From Herbinix sp. (lineage in GTDB: Bacteria; Bacillota; Clostridia; Lachnospirales; Lachnospiraceae): DNA of 58,006 nucleotides. Made by a program: the position numbers and the translations under genes. Where the stretch lies: assembly GCA_029239235.1 (NCBI GenBank), contig JAQZBD010000018.1, positions 1 through 58,006 on the forward strand, in the 5' to 3' direction. This document shows, one piece after another, positions 25,262-32,893 of this stretch (position 1 is its first letter; every line of letters starts with the position of its first letter). The notes under the pieces are model-generated. The model did not search any database. It had not been told where the DNA came from and saw nothing but the letters and a program-made list of their open reading frames with translations.

Positions 25262-26038
25262 ATGGCTCTTTATAAGGTTGAGATTTGTGGTGTAAATACA
25301 TCTAAGCTGCCATTGTTAAAAAACAATGAAAAGGAAGAATTGTTTAAAAAGATTCTGGGCGGGGACAAAGAAGCCAGAGAACTTTATATTAAAGGGAATC
25401 TCAGATTAGTGCTGTCCATAATCCAGAGGTTTTCAGGGAGTAATGAGAATGTAGATGATTTGTTTCAAATTGGCTGCATCGGCTTGATGAAGGCAATTGA
25501 TAATTTTGATATAACGCAAAACGTGAAATTTTCTACCTATGCAGTACCCATGATAATCGGTGAAATCAGAAGATATTTAAGAGATAATAATTCCATTCGC
25601 GTTAGCAGATCCTTAAGGGATACAGCTTATAAGGCAATTTACGCGAAGGAAGCATTGATAAAGAAAAATGAAAAAGAACCAACAGTAAGTGAGATCGCTG
25701 CAGAAATAGGAATAAGCAAGGAAGATATTGTGTACGCCTTAGATGCGATTCAAAGCCCAGTTTCCTTATACGATCCTGTTTATGTGGAGGGCGGGGACGC
25801 GCTTTACATTATGGATCAGGTTAGCGATAAGAAGAATAAGGAAGAAAATTGGATTGAGGAAATCTCGTTGAAGGAAGCTATGGATAAATTGTCGGCAAGG
25901 GAGCATAATATTATTAAGTTGCGCTTTTTTGAGGGCAAGACTCAGATGGAGGTAGCAAAGGAAATAAATATTTCTCAAGCACAAGTCAGTCGATTGGAGA
26001 AGTCGGCTCTGAAGAATATGAAAAATTATTTGATGTGA
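25262..26038 (+). CDS. sigG: RNA polymerase sigma-G factor
   Basis: Late forespore sigma factor. The N-terminal KVEICGVNTSKLP is diagnostic of sigma-G and binds its anti-sigma and gate partners. Region 2 has DDLFQIGCIGLMKAIDNFD and FSTYAVPMIIGEIRRYLRD; region 3 follows, and region 4 has the helix-turn-helix QMEVAKEINISQAQVSRLEKSAL. There is no pro-sequence. GGAGG is 7-8 bases before ATG 25262. 258 residues. The 102-base gap after sigE may hold a sigma-F promoter, which would separate forespore from mother-cell expression. Confidence 0.96.
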   Translation: MALYKVEICGVNTSKLPLLKNNEKEELFKKILGGDKEARELYIKGNLRLVLSIIQRFSGSNENVDDLFQIGCIGLMKAIDNFDITQNVKFSTYAVPMIIGEIRRYLRDNNSIRVSRSLRDTAYKAIYAKEALIKKNEKEPTVSEIAAEIGISKEDIVYALDAIQSPVSLYDPVYVEGGDALYIMDQVSDKKNKEENWIEEISLKEAMDKLSAREHNIIKLRFFEGKTQMEVAKEINISQAQVSRLEKSALKNMKNYLM

Positions 26039-26064
26039 TATAGTGATTTGAGCGGTGTGGGGGA

Positions 26065-26122
26065 AGATATAGGCTGTGAGGTGAAGGTAGGCTTTTGACA
26101 CTTTGATCATACCAATAAAATA
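26065..26122 (+). repeat. uninterrupted copy of short intergenic repeat
   Basis: AGATATAGGCTGTGAGGTGAA (26065-26085) followed without a gap by GGTAGGCTTTTGACACTTTG ATCAT and CAATAAAAT. Both halves recur around the palindromic element at 9.56-9.75 kb. Role unknown; it may be a small repeat family located downstream of genes. Confidence 0.5.
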
Positions 26123-26224
26123 ACAACAAAAGTAAAAGTAAGATAATAAAATAAAAAGATTTGTAATGTGGTGTAATACATTTGGTAACACAAGAGAATT
26201 AAGGACTAAGTAAATAGAGATGTT

Positions 26225-26260
26225 AAAGAATAGGGGCTGTTCCAACAGCCCCTATTCTTT
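26225..26260. terminator. terminator after sigG
   Basis: A perfect 17-bp inverted repeat (26225-26241 with 26244-26260, core AGGGGCTGTT) with a 2-base centre. The A-rich left and T-rich right ends suit termination from either side. Confidence 0.85.
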
Positions 26261-26352
26261 ATTGATAAGTGAATTATTTTATGGGTTTGTGTTGTTTATG
26301 GAAGTGGGTCAACTTGCTGGTTTGACTTGCTTATGATAAGCGAAGCGTCTTG

Positions 26353-26380
26353 TTGATAAAGGTATTGAGCTTATTAAAAT
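26353..26380 (+). promoter_or_regulatory. putative sigma-A promoter of the flippase-like gene
   Basis: TTGATA (26353-26358), 16-base spacer, TAAAAT (26375-26380). A small hairpin CATCAT-AAG-ATGATG follows at 26385-26399. Confidence 0.6.
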
Positions 26381-26450
26381 TACTCATCATAAGATGATGC
26401 TAAAAGTGTAATAATAAGTTAGTGAATGCTAAAGAACTGTGGAGGTTACA

Positions 26451-27488
26451 ATGGGGACGAATGTTGTGAGTAAAAAAAATCAAATAAGAAGTATCATATT
26501 TGTTGCCATATTAATGGTATTAACAATACTTGTGGTACTAAAGGAATATTCGATTACTGAAATCGTCCAGGTTATTCGTTGCGTTCATCCTTTTTACTTA
26601 CTCGCGGGAATATTAATGATGTTTGTTAACGTTGGGTGTGTGGCGTTGAATTTTAAGCTAATATTACAGCGATTAGGACATTCGTCAAGTTATGTCAGAT
26701 GTATTGAATACGCATATGTAGGAAACTATTTTGGAGCAATTACTCCAGGGGCAAGCGGTGCACAGCCAGCTCAGATTTACTACATGAATAAGGATCGGAT
26801 TCATGTGGATATATCTGCGATTACTGTGTTTTTAACGGTATTTTCCAGTCAAATTGTAATGCTGATCTATGGAGGGCTTTCGGTCATTGTTCGCTTTGAA
26901 TATGTGTCCGGTTACAAGACTTGGATGAAGTGTCTGATTATTGCCGGAGCGGCAGTAATACTAAGCCTAACCTTGATGCTGTCTGCAATCATGTTTATGG
27001 GAAAAGTAGTACCCTTTATTATAAGGTATGCATTGAAGTTAGGGGTAAGAGTTAAGTTGGTTAAGAATGAAGCACAGTTAAAACAGAAGCTGGGCACGTT
27101 AATTGCCTCCTATCAAGGAAAGGCTCATTATATATTGAAGCATCCGGGAATGTTTGTTCAAGTATTTTTCATCTCTGTAGTTCAGTGGGCGGCATATTAT
27201 ATGGTCTCGTATCTGGTGTATTTAAGCTTTGGTCACAGAAGCGCAGATGCAATTGACCTGATGTCAGGACAATCGCTCATTAATATTGCGGTAGTCGCAA
27301 TTCCGCTACCTGGCTCTGTCGGTATTTCAGAAAAAGCATTTTTGCATGTGTTTCAGAGATTTTATTCCTTGGACGAGCTACCTTCAGCGATGATATTGAC
27401 CAGAGTAATTAATTTTTATCTACCCTTGTTTATTGCATTCATGGTTTATCTGGCAGTGCATTTTAGACTTATGAGACAAGAAGAATAA
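26451..27488 (+). CDS. lysylphosphatidylglycerol synthase TM region / UPF0104 family membrane protein
   Basis: A 345-residue integral membrane protein with about eight hydrophobic helices. The family signatures are visible: YFGAITPGASGAQPAQIYYM at about 91-110 and AIPLPGSVGISEKAFLHVF near 283. The family includes the flippase half of MprF and archaeal AglD-like proteins; no synthase domain is fused here. The substrate is unknown, though lipid or glycolipid translocation is a fair guess. GGAGG lies 5 bases before ATG 26451; GTG 26439 overlaps that site. It is a single-gene unit between its own promoter and a bidirectional terminator. Confidence 0.8.
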   Translation: MGTNVVSKKNQIRSIIFVAILMVLTILVVLKEYSITEIVQVIRCVHPFYLLAGILMMFVNVGCVALNFKLILQRLGHSSSYVRCIEYAYVGNYFGAITPGASGAQPAQIYYMNKDRIHVDISAITVFLTVFSSQIVMLIYGGLSVIVRFEYVSGYKTWMKCLIIAGAAVILSLTLMLSAIMFMGKVVPFIIRYALKLGVRVKLVKNEAQLKQKLGTLIASYQGKAHYILKHPGMFVQVFFISVVQWAAYYMVSYLVYLSFGHRSADAIDLMSGQSLINIAVVAIPLPGSVGISEKAFLHVFQRFYSLDELPSAMILTRVINFYLPLFIAFMVYLAVHFRLMRQEE

Positions 27489-27490
27489 AT

Positions 27491-27526
27491 AAATGAACCG
27501 TCCACGCAAGGAAGTGGACGGTTCAT
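27491..27526. terminator. bidirectional terminator between converging genes
   Basis: AATGAACCGTCCAC (27491-27504) and its complement (27513-27526) form a perfect 14-bp stem with an 8-base loop. On the minus strand the stem is followed by TATTTATTCT, so it best serves nrdR; on the plus strand it lies 3 bases after the flippase-like gene. Confidence 0.8.
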
Positions 27527-27564
27527 TGAAACTGAATAACATACAGGACTAGTATAATATAGAT

Positions 27565-28014
27565 TTAGCTAAGAATCTTCTTGATTTCCTCCATAAAAGT
27601 ATTCACATCTTTAAATTCACGATACACAGATGCAAAGCGTACATAGGCCACCGGGTCAAGATCCTTCAATTTATCCATCAATATCCCACCAATTACATTG
27701 CTTGGGATCTCTTTATCTTCACGATTAAAGATCTGAGTCTCTACTTCATCAACTAATGAGGTAATCTGATCCACAGATATTGGACGCTTGTGGCAGGAAC
27801 GAAAAACACCTGCTTCAATTTTTGAGCGGTCATAAGGCTCTCGGTTATTATCTTTTTTAATGACAACCAGAGGAATAGTTTCTACCTTTTCGTATGTGGT
27901 AAATCTTCGGTTACATTCATCACATTGGCGTCTTCTCCGTATTGAATTATTTTCATCAGCAGGTCTTGAATCAATAACTCTTGTATTGTCCTTATTACAA
28001 AACGGGCATTTCAT
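27565..28014 (-). CDS. nrdR: transcriptional repressor NrdR
   Basis: ATP-cone repressor of ribonucleotide reductase genes. The zinc ribbon has C3-X2-C6 and C31-X2-C34 with a basic IRRRRQ stretch, followed by an ATP-cone domain from about 49 (VVIKKDNNREPYDRSKI) that senses (d)ATP. 149 residues, the family norm. AGGAGGA lies 5-8 bases before the ATG at 28014. It has its own promoter (28114-28142) and a leader with a truncated repeat. No nrd genes or NrdR boxes are in the window, so its targets lie elsewhere. Confidence 0.96.
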   Translation of the reverse strand: MKCPFCNKDNTRVIDSRPADENNSIRRRRQCDECNRRFTTYEKVETIPLVVIKKDNNREPYDRSKIEAGVFRSCHKRPISVDQITSLVDEVETQIFNREDKEIPSNVIGGILMDKLKDLDPVAYVRFASVYREFKDVNTFMEEIKKILS

Positions 28015-28050
28015 AGAAATATATCCTCCTAATCTGTTGGTAACTCATAG

Positions 28051-28088
28051 TAATCATATAAGTTATCGGAAGTGAACGTTACAGGAAC
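28051..28088 (+). repeat. truncated copy of the structured repeat in the nrdR leader
   Basis: ATATAAGTTATCGGAAGT (28057-28074) plus GAACGTTAC matches the left half of the 95-bp unit (ATATAAGTTATCAGAAGT, then GAACTTTAC). It then jumps directly to AGGAAC, the outer arm, so the right hairpin region appears deleted. It lies in the nrdR 5' untranslated region. Confidence 0.5.
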
Positions 28089-28113
28089 ACGATTTTTGGT
28101 TCTTGTACTATAA

Positions 28114-28142
28114 ATTATAGTAAAGGAATTAGGAACGGTCAA
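28114..28142 (-). promoter_or_regulatory. sigma-A promoter of nrdR
   Basis: Reading the minus strand: TTGACC (28142-28137), 17-base spacer, perfect TATAAT (28119-28114). It predicts a leader of about 90 bases for nrdR. Confidence 0.75.
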
Positions 28143-28197
28143 GGAAATTATTACAAATTTATAATATAATAGTAAATAATTCGTGCTAAGCTTACAC

Positions 28198-28455
28198 CTA
28201 GATACATTTTACCAGATATTTTTCTATATCCACGTCGACGATAATAATGTCGACACCGATTTGCTTAATGCAGGAGCAAGGGATAACATATTCATGATCC
28301 CGTCCTAAGATTCCCCACACCTTGCAGGGACCTGGAATGATAATGTGTGTAACATGGCAGGTACAAATATCAAATTCTAAATCGCAGACATAGCCAAGCC
28401 GAACACAATCTCTGCTATTAATTACTTCCTTTTCTCTTAATTCTAAAATGCGCAT
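28198..28455 (-). CDS. YlmC/YmxH family PRC-barrel protein
   Basis: An 85-residue protein with the layout of the YlmC/YmxH sporulation-associated family: RILELREKEVINSRDCVRLGYV, LEFDICTCHVTHIIIPG, then YVIPCSCIKQIGVDIIIVDV. It is a single PRC-barrel beta domain, with no membrane segment. GAGGTGATT precedes the start at 28455. Five cysteines in a protein this short are notable. Function is not established. It has its own predicted promoter. Confidence 0.85.
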   Translation of the reverse strand: MRILELREKEVINSRDCVRLGYVCDLEFDICTCHVTHIIIPGPCKVWGILGRDHEYVIPCSCIKQIGVDIIIVDVDIEKYLVKCI

Positions 28456-28480
28456 ATAATCACCTCAATCCACAGGATGC

Positions 28481-28492
28481 ATGTTATAACAT
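28481..28492. other. palindrome in the leader of the YlmC-like gene
   Basis: ATGTTATAACAT is a perfect 12-bp palindrome about 26 bases upstream of the start codon, within the predicted 5' leader. It may be a protein-binding site or chance. Confidence 0.3.
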
Positions 28493-28518
28493 CATGTATC
28501 TTGGTACATTATATGCGC

Positions 28519-28559
28519 ATTTTATTAAAAATCTCTCTAATTGTTCAAATTATTGAACA
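28519..28559 (-). promoter_or_regulatory. promoter of the YlmC-like gene with operator-like dyad over -35
   Basis: On the minus strand TTGAAC (28548-28543), an 18-base spacer and TAAAAT (28524-28519) form a promoter. The dyad TGTTCAA-N4-TTGAACA (28542-28559) covers the -35, as repressor operators often do. The regulator is unknown. Confidence 0.5.
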
Positions 28560-28597
28560 TCAGCTGACAAGGAATGTGCAACCTGAGGAAAGTTTAA

Positions 28598-29761
28598 TTA
28601 TAGGAGGGAAATGGTATCCTCTAAGTCTCTCAGCTGCTCCTTGGAAGGAAGGTAGTTGATTCGAATCGGGTCAAGGAGAATCTCAACACCTAATTCTTCC
28701 AACGCCTGATTTACGAGTCCTATGCTTTGTCCGCTCCAGCCATAAGAACCGAAGGCAAAGCCTTTTTTGTTTTTCGGCTGCAGGCCTTTTAGATAAGAAA
28801 GCAGAGCAGCGACATTAGGAAGAATGTTATTATTTAAGGTAGGAGAGCCGATGGCAATATAGCGGGCGGTTAAGACCTCAGTTATAACATCCGATAAGTC
28901 ATTCTCCTTTAAATCTAAAAGTCGTACCGCGGTTCCTCTGCGGGTGAAACCTTCTGCAATACTATGAGCCATGCTTTCTGTGGAATGCCACATGGAATCA
29001 AAGATTACAAGTGCAGTATCTGCTGTGGAACCTTCGGAATAATATTTGTAAGCATTAAGAACTTCCTTAATGTGAGATCTCCAGATGATGCCATGGCTGG
29101 GAGCAATTAATTCCAGATCTAAGCCTTCTACAATGGAAAGCGCTTTCTTTGTTTGCGCACTGTAGGGCATTAGAATATTTGCATAATAGCCCTGAACATC
29201 CGCCATAACCTGACTCAGTTCAACCTCATCATCAAAATGCTTGCTTGAAGTGAAATGCTGACCAAAAGCGTCATTGGAGAATAAGATTTTCTCTTCCGGG
29301 CAATAGGTTACCATGTTATCCGGCCAATGAAGCATTGGCGTTGCTACAAAAGTGAGAGTTCTCTTACCAAGCGAAATTACTTCCCCTGCTTTTACCTGCT
29401 GAAATTCAAAATCACTTCCATAATGAGCCTTCAAGCCTTTAAGCCCGCTTGGGTCAGAAGTGATTACAGTGGCATTAGGAGCTGCCTTCATCACCGCAGG
29501 AATAGCTCCGGAGTGATCCATTTCAACATGATTAGAGATAACATAATCGATATCTGCTGGATCAATGATTTCAGCGATACGTTCTAACAATTCTCCGGCA
29601 AAGGGAGCCTTTACGGTATCTATCAGTGCAATTTTTTCGTCAACGATTAAGTATGCATTATAGGTTGTACCTTTGTGAATGGAATAACCGTGAAAATTAC
29701 GAAGGTGCCAATCTACAACTCCTACATAATAAATTCCTGGTTTTAATTCAACTTTATTCAT
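28598..29761 (-). CDS. flavodiiron protein (FprA-type, O2/NO reductase)
   Basis: Soluble enzyme that reduces O2 to water or NO to N2O, protecting anaerobes. The N-terminal metallo-beta-lactamase domain has diiron ligands H78-X-E80-X-D82-H83 (HVEMDH), MLHWPDN, SNDAFGQH and APSHG. The C-terminal flavodoxin-like domain begins ALVIFDSMWHSTESMA (about 249), an FMN phosphate loop. 387 residues, so no fused rubredoxin or flavin reductase domain; a separate electron donor is needed. GGAGGAGG precedes ATG at 29761. Preference for O2 over NO cannot be read from sequence. Confidence 0.93.
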   Translation of the reverse strand: MNKVELKPGIYYVGVVDWHLRNFHGYSIHKGTTYNAYLIVDEKIALIDTVKAPFAGELLERIAEIIDPADIDYVISNHVEMDHSGAIPAVMKAAPNATVITSDPSGLKGLKAHYGSDFEFQQVKAGEVISLGKRTLTFVATPMLHWPDNMVTYCPEEKILFSNDAFGQHFTSSKHFDDEVELSQVMADVQGYYANILMPYSAQTKKALSIVEGLDLELIAPSHGIIWRSHIKEVLNAYKYYSEGSTADTALVIFDSMWHSTESMAHSIAEGFTRRGTAVRLLDLKENDLSDVITEVLTARYIAIGSPTLNNNILPNVAALLSYLKGLQPKNKKGFAFGSYGWSGQSIGLVNQALEELGVEILLDPIRINYLPSKEQLRDLEDTISLL

Positions 29762-29800
29762 GGGATAAATCCTCCTCCATATGAAATAACAAAAGATCAG

Positions 29801-29818
29801 TGATAAGTATTCTTATCA
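29801..29818. promoter_or_regulatory. operator-like dyad upstream of the flavodiiron gene
   Basis: TGATAAG-TATT-CTTATCA is a perfect 7+4+7 inverted repeat 40 bases upstream of the start codon. It does not match the Rex, PerR or Fnr consensus well. It may bind a redox regulator or form an RNA hairpin in the leader. Confidence 0.4.
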
Positions 29819-29833
29819 ATAGTATTAGCGGTG

Positions 29834-30023
29834 ATTTCGTTCCTATAATATAAGTTATCAGAAGTCGAACTTTACTTCTGATAAAAGGCGCTGAAATTGC
29901 GCCGTGCATCAGGATTATAGGAACATGTATTTCGTTCCTATAATATAAGTTATCAGAAGTTGAATTTTACTTCTGATAAAAGGCGCTGAAATTGCGCCGT
30001 GCATCAGGATTATAGGAACAGGT
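29834..30023. repeat. two tandem 95-bp structured repeats
   Basis: Unit 1 is 29834-29928, unit 2 is 29929-30023; they differ at three positions. In each unit GTTCCTATAAT pairs with ATTATAGGAAC (29839-29849 with 29914-29924), enclosing two hairpins: TTATCAGAAGT/ACTTCTGATAA (29855-29865, 29874-29884) and GGCGC/GCGCC (29887-29891, 29899-29903). The fold is a three-way junction. Two of the three changes are in a hairpin loop, leaving the stems intact. Related copies lie upstream of ftsQ and nrdR. Confidence 0.85.
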
Positions 30024-30117
30024 ATACGGCCGAAACGACATAAATATGATTTTCCCTGTGTAAATTGTTGAAGATCAGCTCATATTCTTGGCAGAAATGA
30101 CAAATGTAAAATCTTTC

Positions 30118-30146
30118 TTGAGGTGGAGTTTTTCCTTTGTTATACT
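30118..30146 (+). promoter_or_regulatory. sigma-A promoter of comM-dprA-topA
   Basis: TTGAGG (30118-30123), 17-base spacer, TATACT (30141-30146), about 70 bases before the comM start. Confidence 0.7.
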
Positions 30147-30217
30147 AGCAATAGGCAAATAGTTCCTTCTTAATAGGAGAGGCAGGCATGCGATTTAAGA
30201 AGGAATGGAGGTTTTCT

Positions 30218-31750
30218 ATGTTTAGTAAAGCATACAGTGCAGCAATTCACGGGATTGATGGACTGATTGTATCTGTGGAGGCTGATGTCAGTGACGGTCT
30301 TCCAATATTCGATATGGTAGGGTACTTGGGGTCGGAGGTAAAAGAGGCCAGAGAGCGAGTGAGGATAGCACTCAAAAATTCTGGTTATATGCTGCCACCC
30401 AAACGTATCACAGTCAATTTATCTCCCGCCGACATCCGGAAAGAAGGTACAGCATTTGATCTTCCGGTTGCGTTGGCAATTCTAACGGCCTTTGGCCATC
30501 TTCCAGAGGAGAAACTAAAGGATTTTCTCATCATTGGAGAACTCAGCTTAAATGGAAAAGTGAATAAAGTGAATGGAGTTCTGCCCCTTGTCTATTCTGC
30601 AAAGCAACGGGGCTTTACAAAGTGCATTGTTCCAAAGGAAAATGCAAAAGAAGGGGCGGTTGTTGAAGGAATGCAGACCTTCGGTGTGTCTACTTTAAAG
30701 GAAGCGATGGAGCTTATGCAAGAAAAGGAGAAGATACAACCGGAGTCCATAGATATGGATGCCATGTTTGGGCAAAGTCATAAGGATGACATCATGGATT
30801 TTGCTGAAGTGGCGGGACAAAAGGCAGCGAAGCGGGCAATTGAAATAGCGGTGTCCGGTATGCATAATATTCTGATGATTGGACCGCCTGGATCAGGCAA
30901 AACAATGCTGGCAAAACGTATTCCGACAATCATGCCGGAGCTATCCTTTGATGAGAGTATGGAGATTTCAAAAATTTATAGTATTGCCGGGTTCTTGGGT
31001 TCAAAGCCGCTCATTACGAAAAGACCCTTTCGCAGTCCCCACCACACAATAACAACTACAGCCTTGGTTGGAGGAGGAATTATTCCAAAGCCCGGTGAGA
31101 TTAGCTTGTCTCATCTGGGGGTTCTATTTTTAGATGAACTGCCGGAATTTCAGAAGAATACCATAGAAGTACTCAGGCAGCCGCTGGAGGATAAAGCGGT
31201 CACTATATCCAGGCTCAATGCCTCCTATCGCTATCCGGCCGGTTTCATGCTAGTTGCTGCCATGAACCCCTGCTCCTGTGGTTATTACCCTGATCGAAAC
31301 CGCTGCAACTGTACGATTAATCAGGTGAAACGGTACCTCGGAAGAATTTCAAATCCTTTATTGGATCGGTTTGATATCTGTATCGAGGCTTTGCAAATGA
31401 ATTATAAGGAGCTTCAAATACAGGAGCAGCAAGAGTCCTCCAAGGATATCCGTAGCAGGGTCAGCCTCGCAAGACAGATTCAATTAGAGAGATACCAGGG
31501 ACAAAATATCTATTTCAATTCTGAATTAACCCCAAGAGCTATGAAAAAATATTGCAAATTAGAAGCTAAGGAACAGACTTTGCTAGAGGAAGCCTTTATT
31601 CAGATGAATCTTAGCGCAAGAGCCTACCATAGAATTCTTAAGGTAGCAAGAACGATTGCGGATCTGGACCAAAGTGAACGGATTACGACCAGACATTTAA
31701 GTGAGGCGATTTGTTATCGTAGTTTAGATCAAAAATATTGGGGAGAATAG
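30218..31750 (+). CDS. comM: YifB/ComM family Mg-chelatase-like ATPase
   Basis: AAA+ ATPase; in naturally competent bacteria ComM is a branch-migration helicase for incoming DNA. An N-terminal Lon-protease-like (ChlI) domain spans about 1-170 (VSVEADVSDGLPIFDMVG), then Walker A GPPGSGKT near 218, Walker B LFLDELPEF near 301, and a C-terminal Mg-chelatase domain. A cysteine cluster CSCGYYPDRNRCNC near 350 is typical. ATG 30218 with GGAGG 7 bases ahead gives 510 residues; ATG 30188 lacks a site. dprA starts 14 bases after the stop, so the two are co-transcribed. Confidence 0.92.
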   Translation: MFSKAYSAAIHGIDGLIVSVEADVSDGLPIFDMVGYLGSEVKEARERVRIALKNSGYMLPPKRITVNLSPADIRKEGTAFDLPVALAILTAFGHLPEEKLKDFLIIGELSLNGKVNKVNGVLPLVYSAKQRGFTKCIVPKENAKEGAVVEGMQTFGVSTLKEAMELMQEKEKIQPESIDMDAMFGQSHKDDIMDFAEVAGQKAAKRAIEIAVSGMHNILMIGPPGSGKTMLAKRIPTIMPELSFDESMEISKIYSIAGFLGSKPLITKRPFRSPHHTITTTALVGGGIIPKPGEISLSHLGVLFLDELPEFQKNTIEVLRQPLEDKAVTISRLNASYRYPAGFMLVAAMNPCSCGYYPDRNRCNCTINQVKRYLGRISNPLLDRFDICIEALQMNYKELQIQEQQESSKDIRSRVSLARQIQLERYQGQNIYFNSELTPRAMKKYCKLEAKEQTLLEEAFIQMNLSARAYHRILKVARTIADLDQSERITTRHLSEAICYRSLDQKYWGE

Positions 31751-31764
31751 AGGAAGGAGTACAT

Positions 31765-32877
31765 ATGACAAAGGATGAGCTTTATTATTGGTTATTAAAT
31801 CTTCAAAATATAGGTTTAAAAAAGGTGGAATTACTGTTAAGAACATTTGGTAGCGTAGAAGCTGTTTATGAAGCAAGCGCTGAGGAATTTGAAGTATTTC
31901 GCAGGGAGTGCTGTCCGGTTACGCTTAGATTCAGCACTCAGGATATTCATACGCTATGTACGAACAGAAACCCCGAGATAATTAAGGAAAGATATGCTAA
32001 ATTACGAAAGAGCGGCATATATTTTGTTTCAAAAGAGGATGAACGTTATCCGGAGCAGCTTCGTAATATATATGATGCACCACATGCATTATTTGTGAAA
32101 GGAAGGCTTCCTCAAAAGGAAGAAAAACTACTTGCCATTGTTGGAGCCAGAGAATGCACTCCCTATGGGAGAGAAATGGCAAAGTATTTTGCCGGGGCAC
32201 TGGCAAAAGAGGGAATAGGAATCATAAGTGGTTTAGCACGCGGCATAGATACCCATGCCCATGAGGGAGCACTGTCCTCGGGTGGGATAACCTATGGTAT
32301 ATTAGGCTGTGGTATTGACATATGCTATCCCAAAGAGAATTTTAATCTTTATATGCAACTTCAAAAACAGGGAGGAATTCTGTCCGAATATGCACCCGGA
32401 ACATCACCGCTGGCAGGTAACTTCCCTATGCGAAATCGTATCATTAGTGGCTTGTGTTCAGCGATTCTGGTCATAGAAGCAAAAGAAAAAAGCGGATCTC
32501 TAATTACTGTGGATTATGGTTTGGAACACGGTAAGGATATTTATGCTCTTCCCGGAAAGCCAACAGACTTGTTGAGCGGAGGATGTAATAATCTGATAAA
32601 AATGGGGGCAAAATTAGTTACAACCCCAAAAGACATCTTAGAGGATATTTTTCCGAATTATAAACAAAGAATACACGATTTCAAAAAAAATAATAAAATT
32701 CTTGAATTAAAGGAAAAAATAGTGTATGCTTCATTGTGTTTAGAGCCAAAACACATAGAAGAGATCGCATTACTGACGGGAATGACAATTGATGTATTGG
32801 TGGAACAGCTTTTGGCTCTTGAACTTAAAGGGTATATAAAGCAAATAATGAGAAATTATTATATAGTAATAGAATAG
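31765..32877 (+). CDS. dprA: DNA processing protein DprA/Smf
   Basis: Single-stranded DNA binding protein that loads RecA during transformation. It has an N-terminal helical SAM-like segment (about 1-80), then the Rossmann-like domain with AIVGARECTPYGREMA, SGLARGIDTHAHEGAL, GGILSEYAPGTSPLAGNFPMRNRIISGL and SGSLITVDYGLEHG, then a small C-terminal winged-helix segment (about 305-370). AGGAAGGAG lies just before ATG 31765. 370 residues. Pairing with comM suggests recombination or uptake use; competence itself is unproven here. Confidence 0.95.
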   Translation: MTKDELYYWLLNLQNIGLKKVELLLRTFGSVEAVYEASAEEFEVFRRECCPVTLRFSTQDIHTLCTNRNPEIIKERYAKLRKSGIYFVSKEDERYPEQLRNIYDAPHALFVKGRLPQKEEKLLAIVGARECTPYGREMAKYFAGALAKEGIGIISGLARGIDTHAHEGALSSGGITYGILGCGIDICYPKENFNLYMQLQKQGGILSEYAPGTSPLAGNFPMRNRIISGLCSAILVIEAKEKSGSLITVDYGLEHGKDIYALPGKPTDLLSGGCNNLIKMGAKLVTTPKDILEDIFPNYKQRIHDFKKNNKILELKEKIVYASLCLEPKHIEEIALLTGMTIDVLVEQLLALELKGYIKQIMRNYYIVIE

Positions 32878-32893
32878 AAACGAGGTTTATAGA

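Larger units (their letters stand above)
26039..26450. other. 412-bp intergenic region between sigG and the flippase-like gene
   Basis: Noncoding. It contains the short repeat at 26065-26122, an A-rich stretch, the sigG terminator at 26225-26260, dyads GTCAA/TTGAC (26308-26326) and GCTTAT-G-ATAAGC (26329-26341), and a promoter at 26353-26380 for the next gene. Confidence 0.7.
29762..30217. other. 456-bp divergent intergenic region between the flavodiiron gene and comM
   Basis: Noncoding. It holds the dyad at 29801-29818, the 95-bp tandem repeat pair (29834-30023) and the comM promoter (30118-30146). No other convincing reading frame is present. Confidence 0.7.

Noticed and set aside
25766-26245. 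159-codon minus-strand open frame over sigG and the following gap
   Set aside because: Mostly the reverse of sigG; hydrophobic, low-quality composition and no ribosome site or family resemblance.
28015-28197. NrdR box autoregulating nrdR
   Set aside because: No pair of ACACTATATATAGTGT-like sites is visible in the leader or promoter.
29834-30023. CRISPR repeat pair or IS remnant with transposase
   Set aside because: Units are directly adjacent with no spacer and no coding capacity; the internal fold is more complex than a CRISPR repeat.
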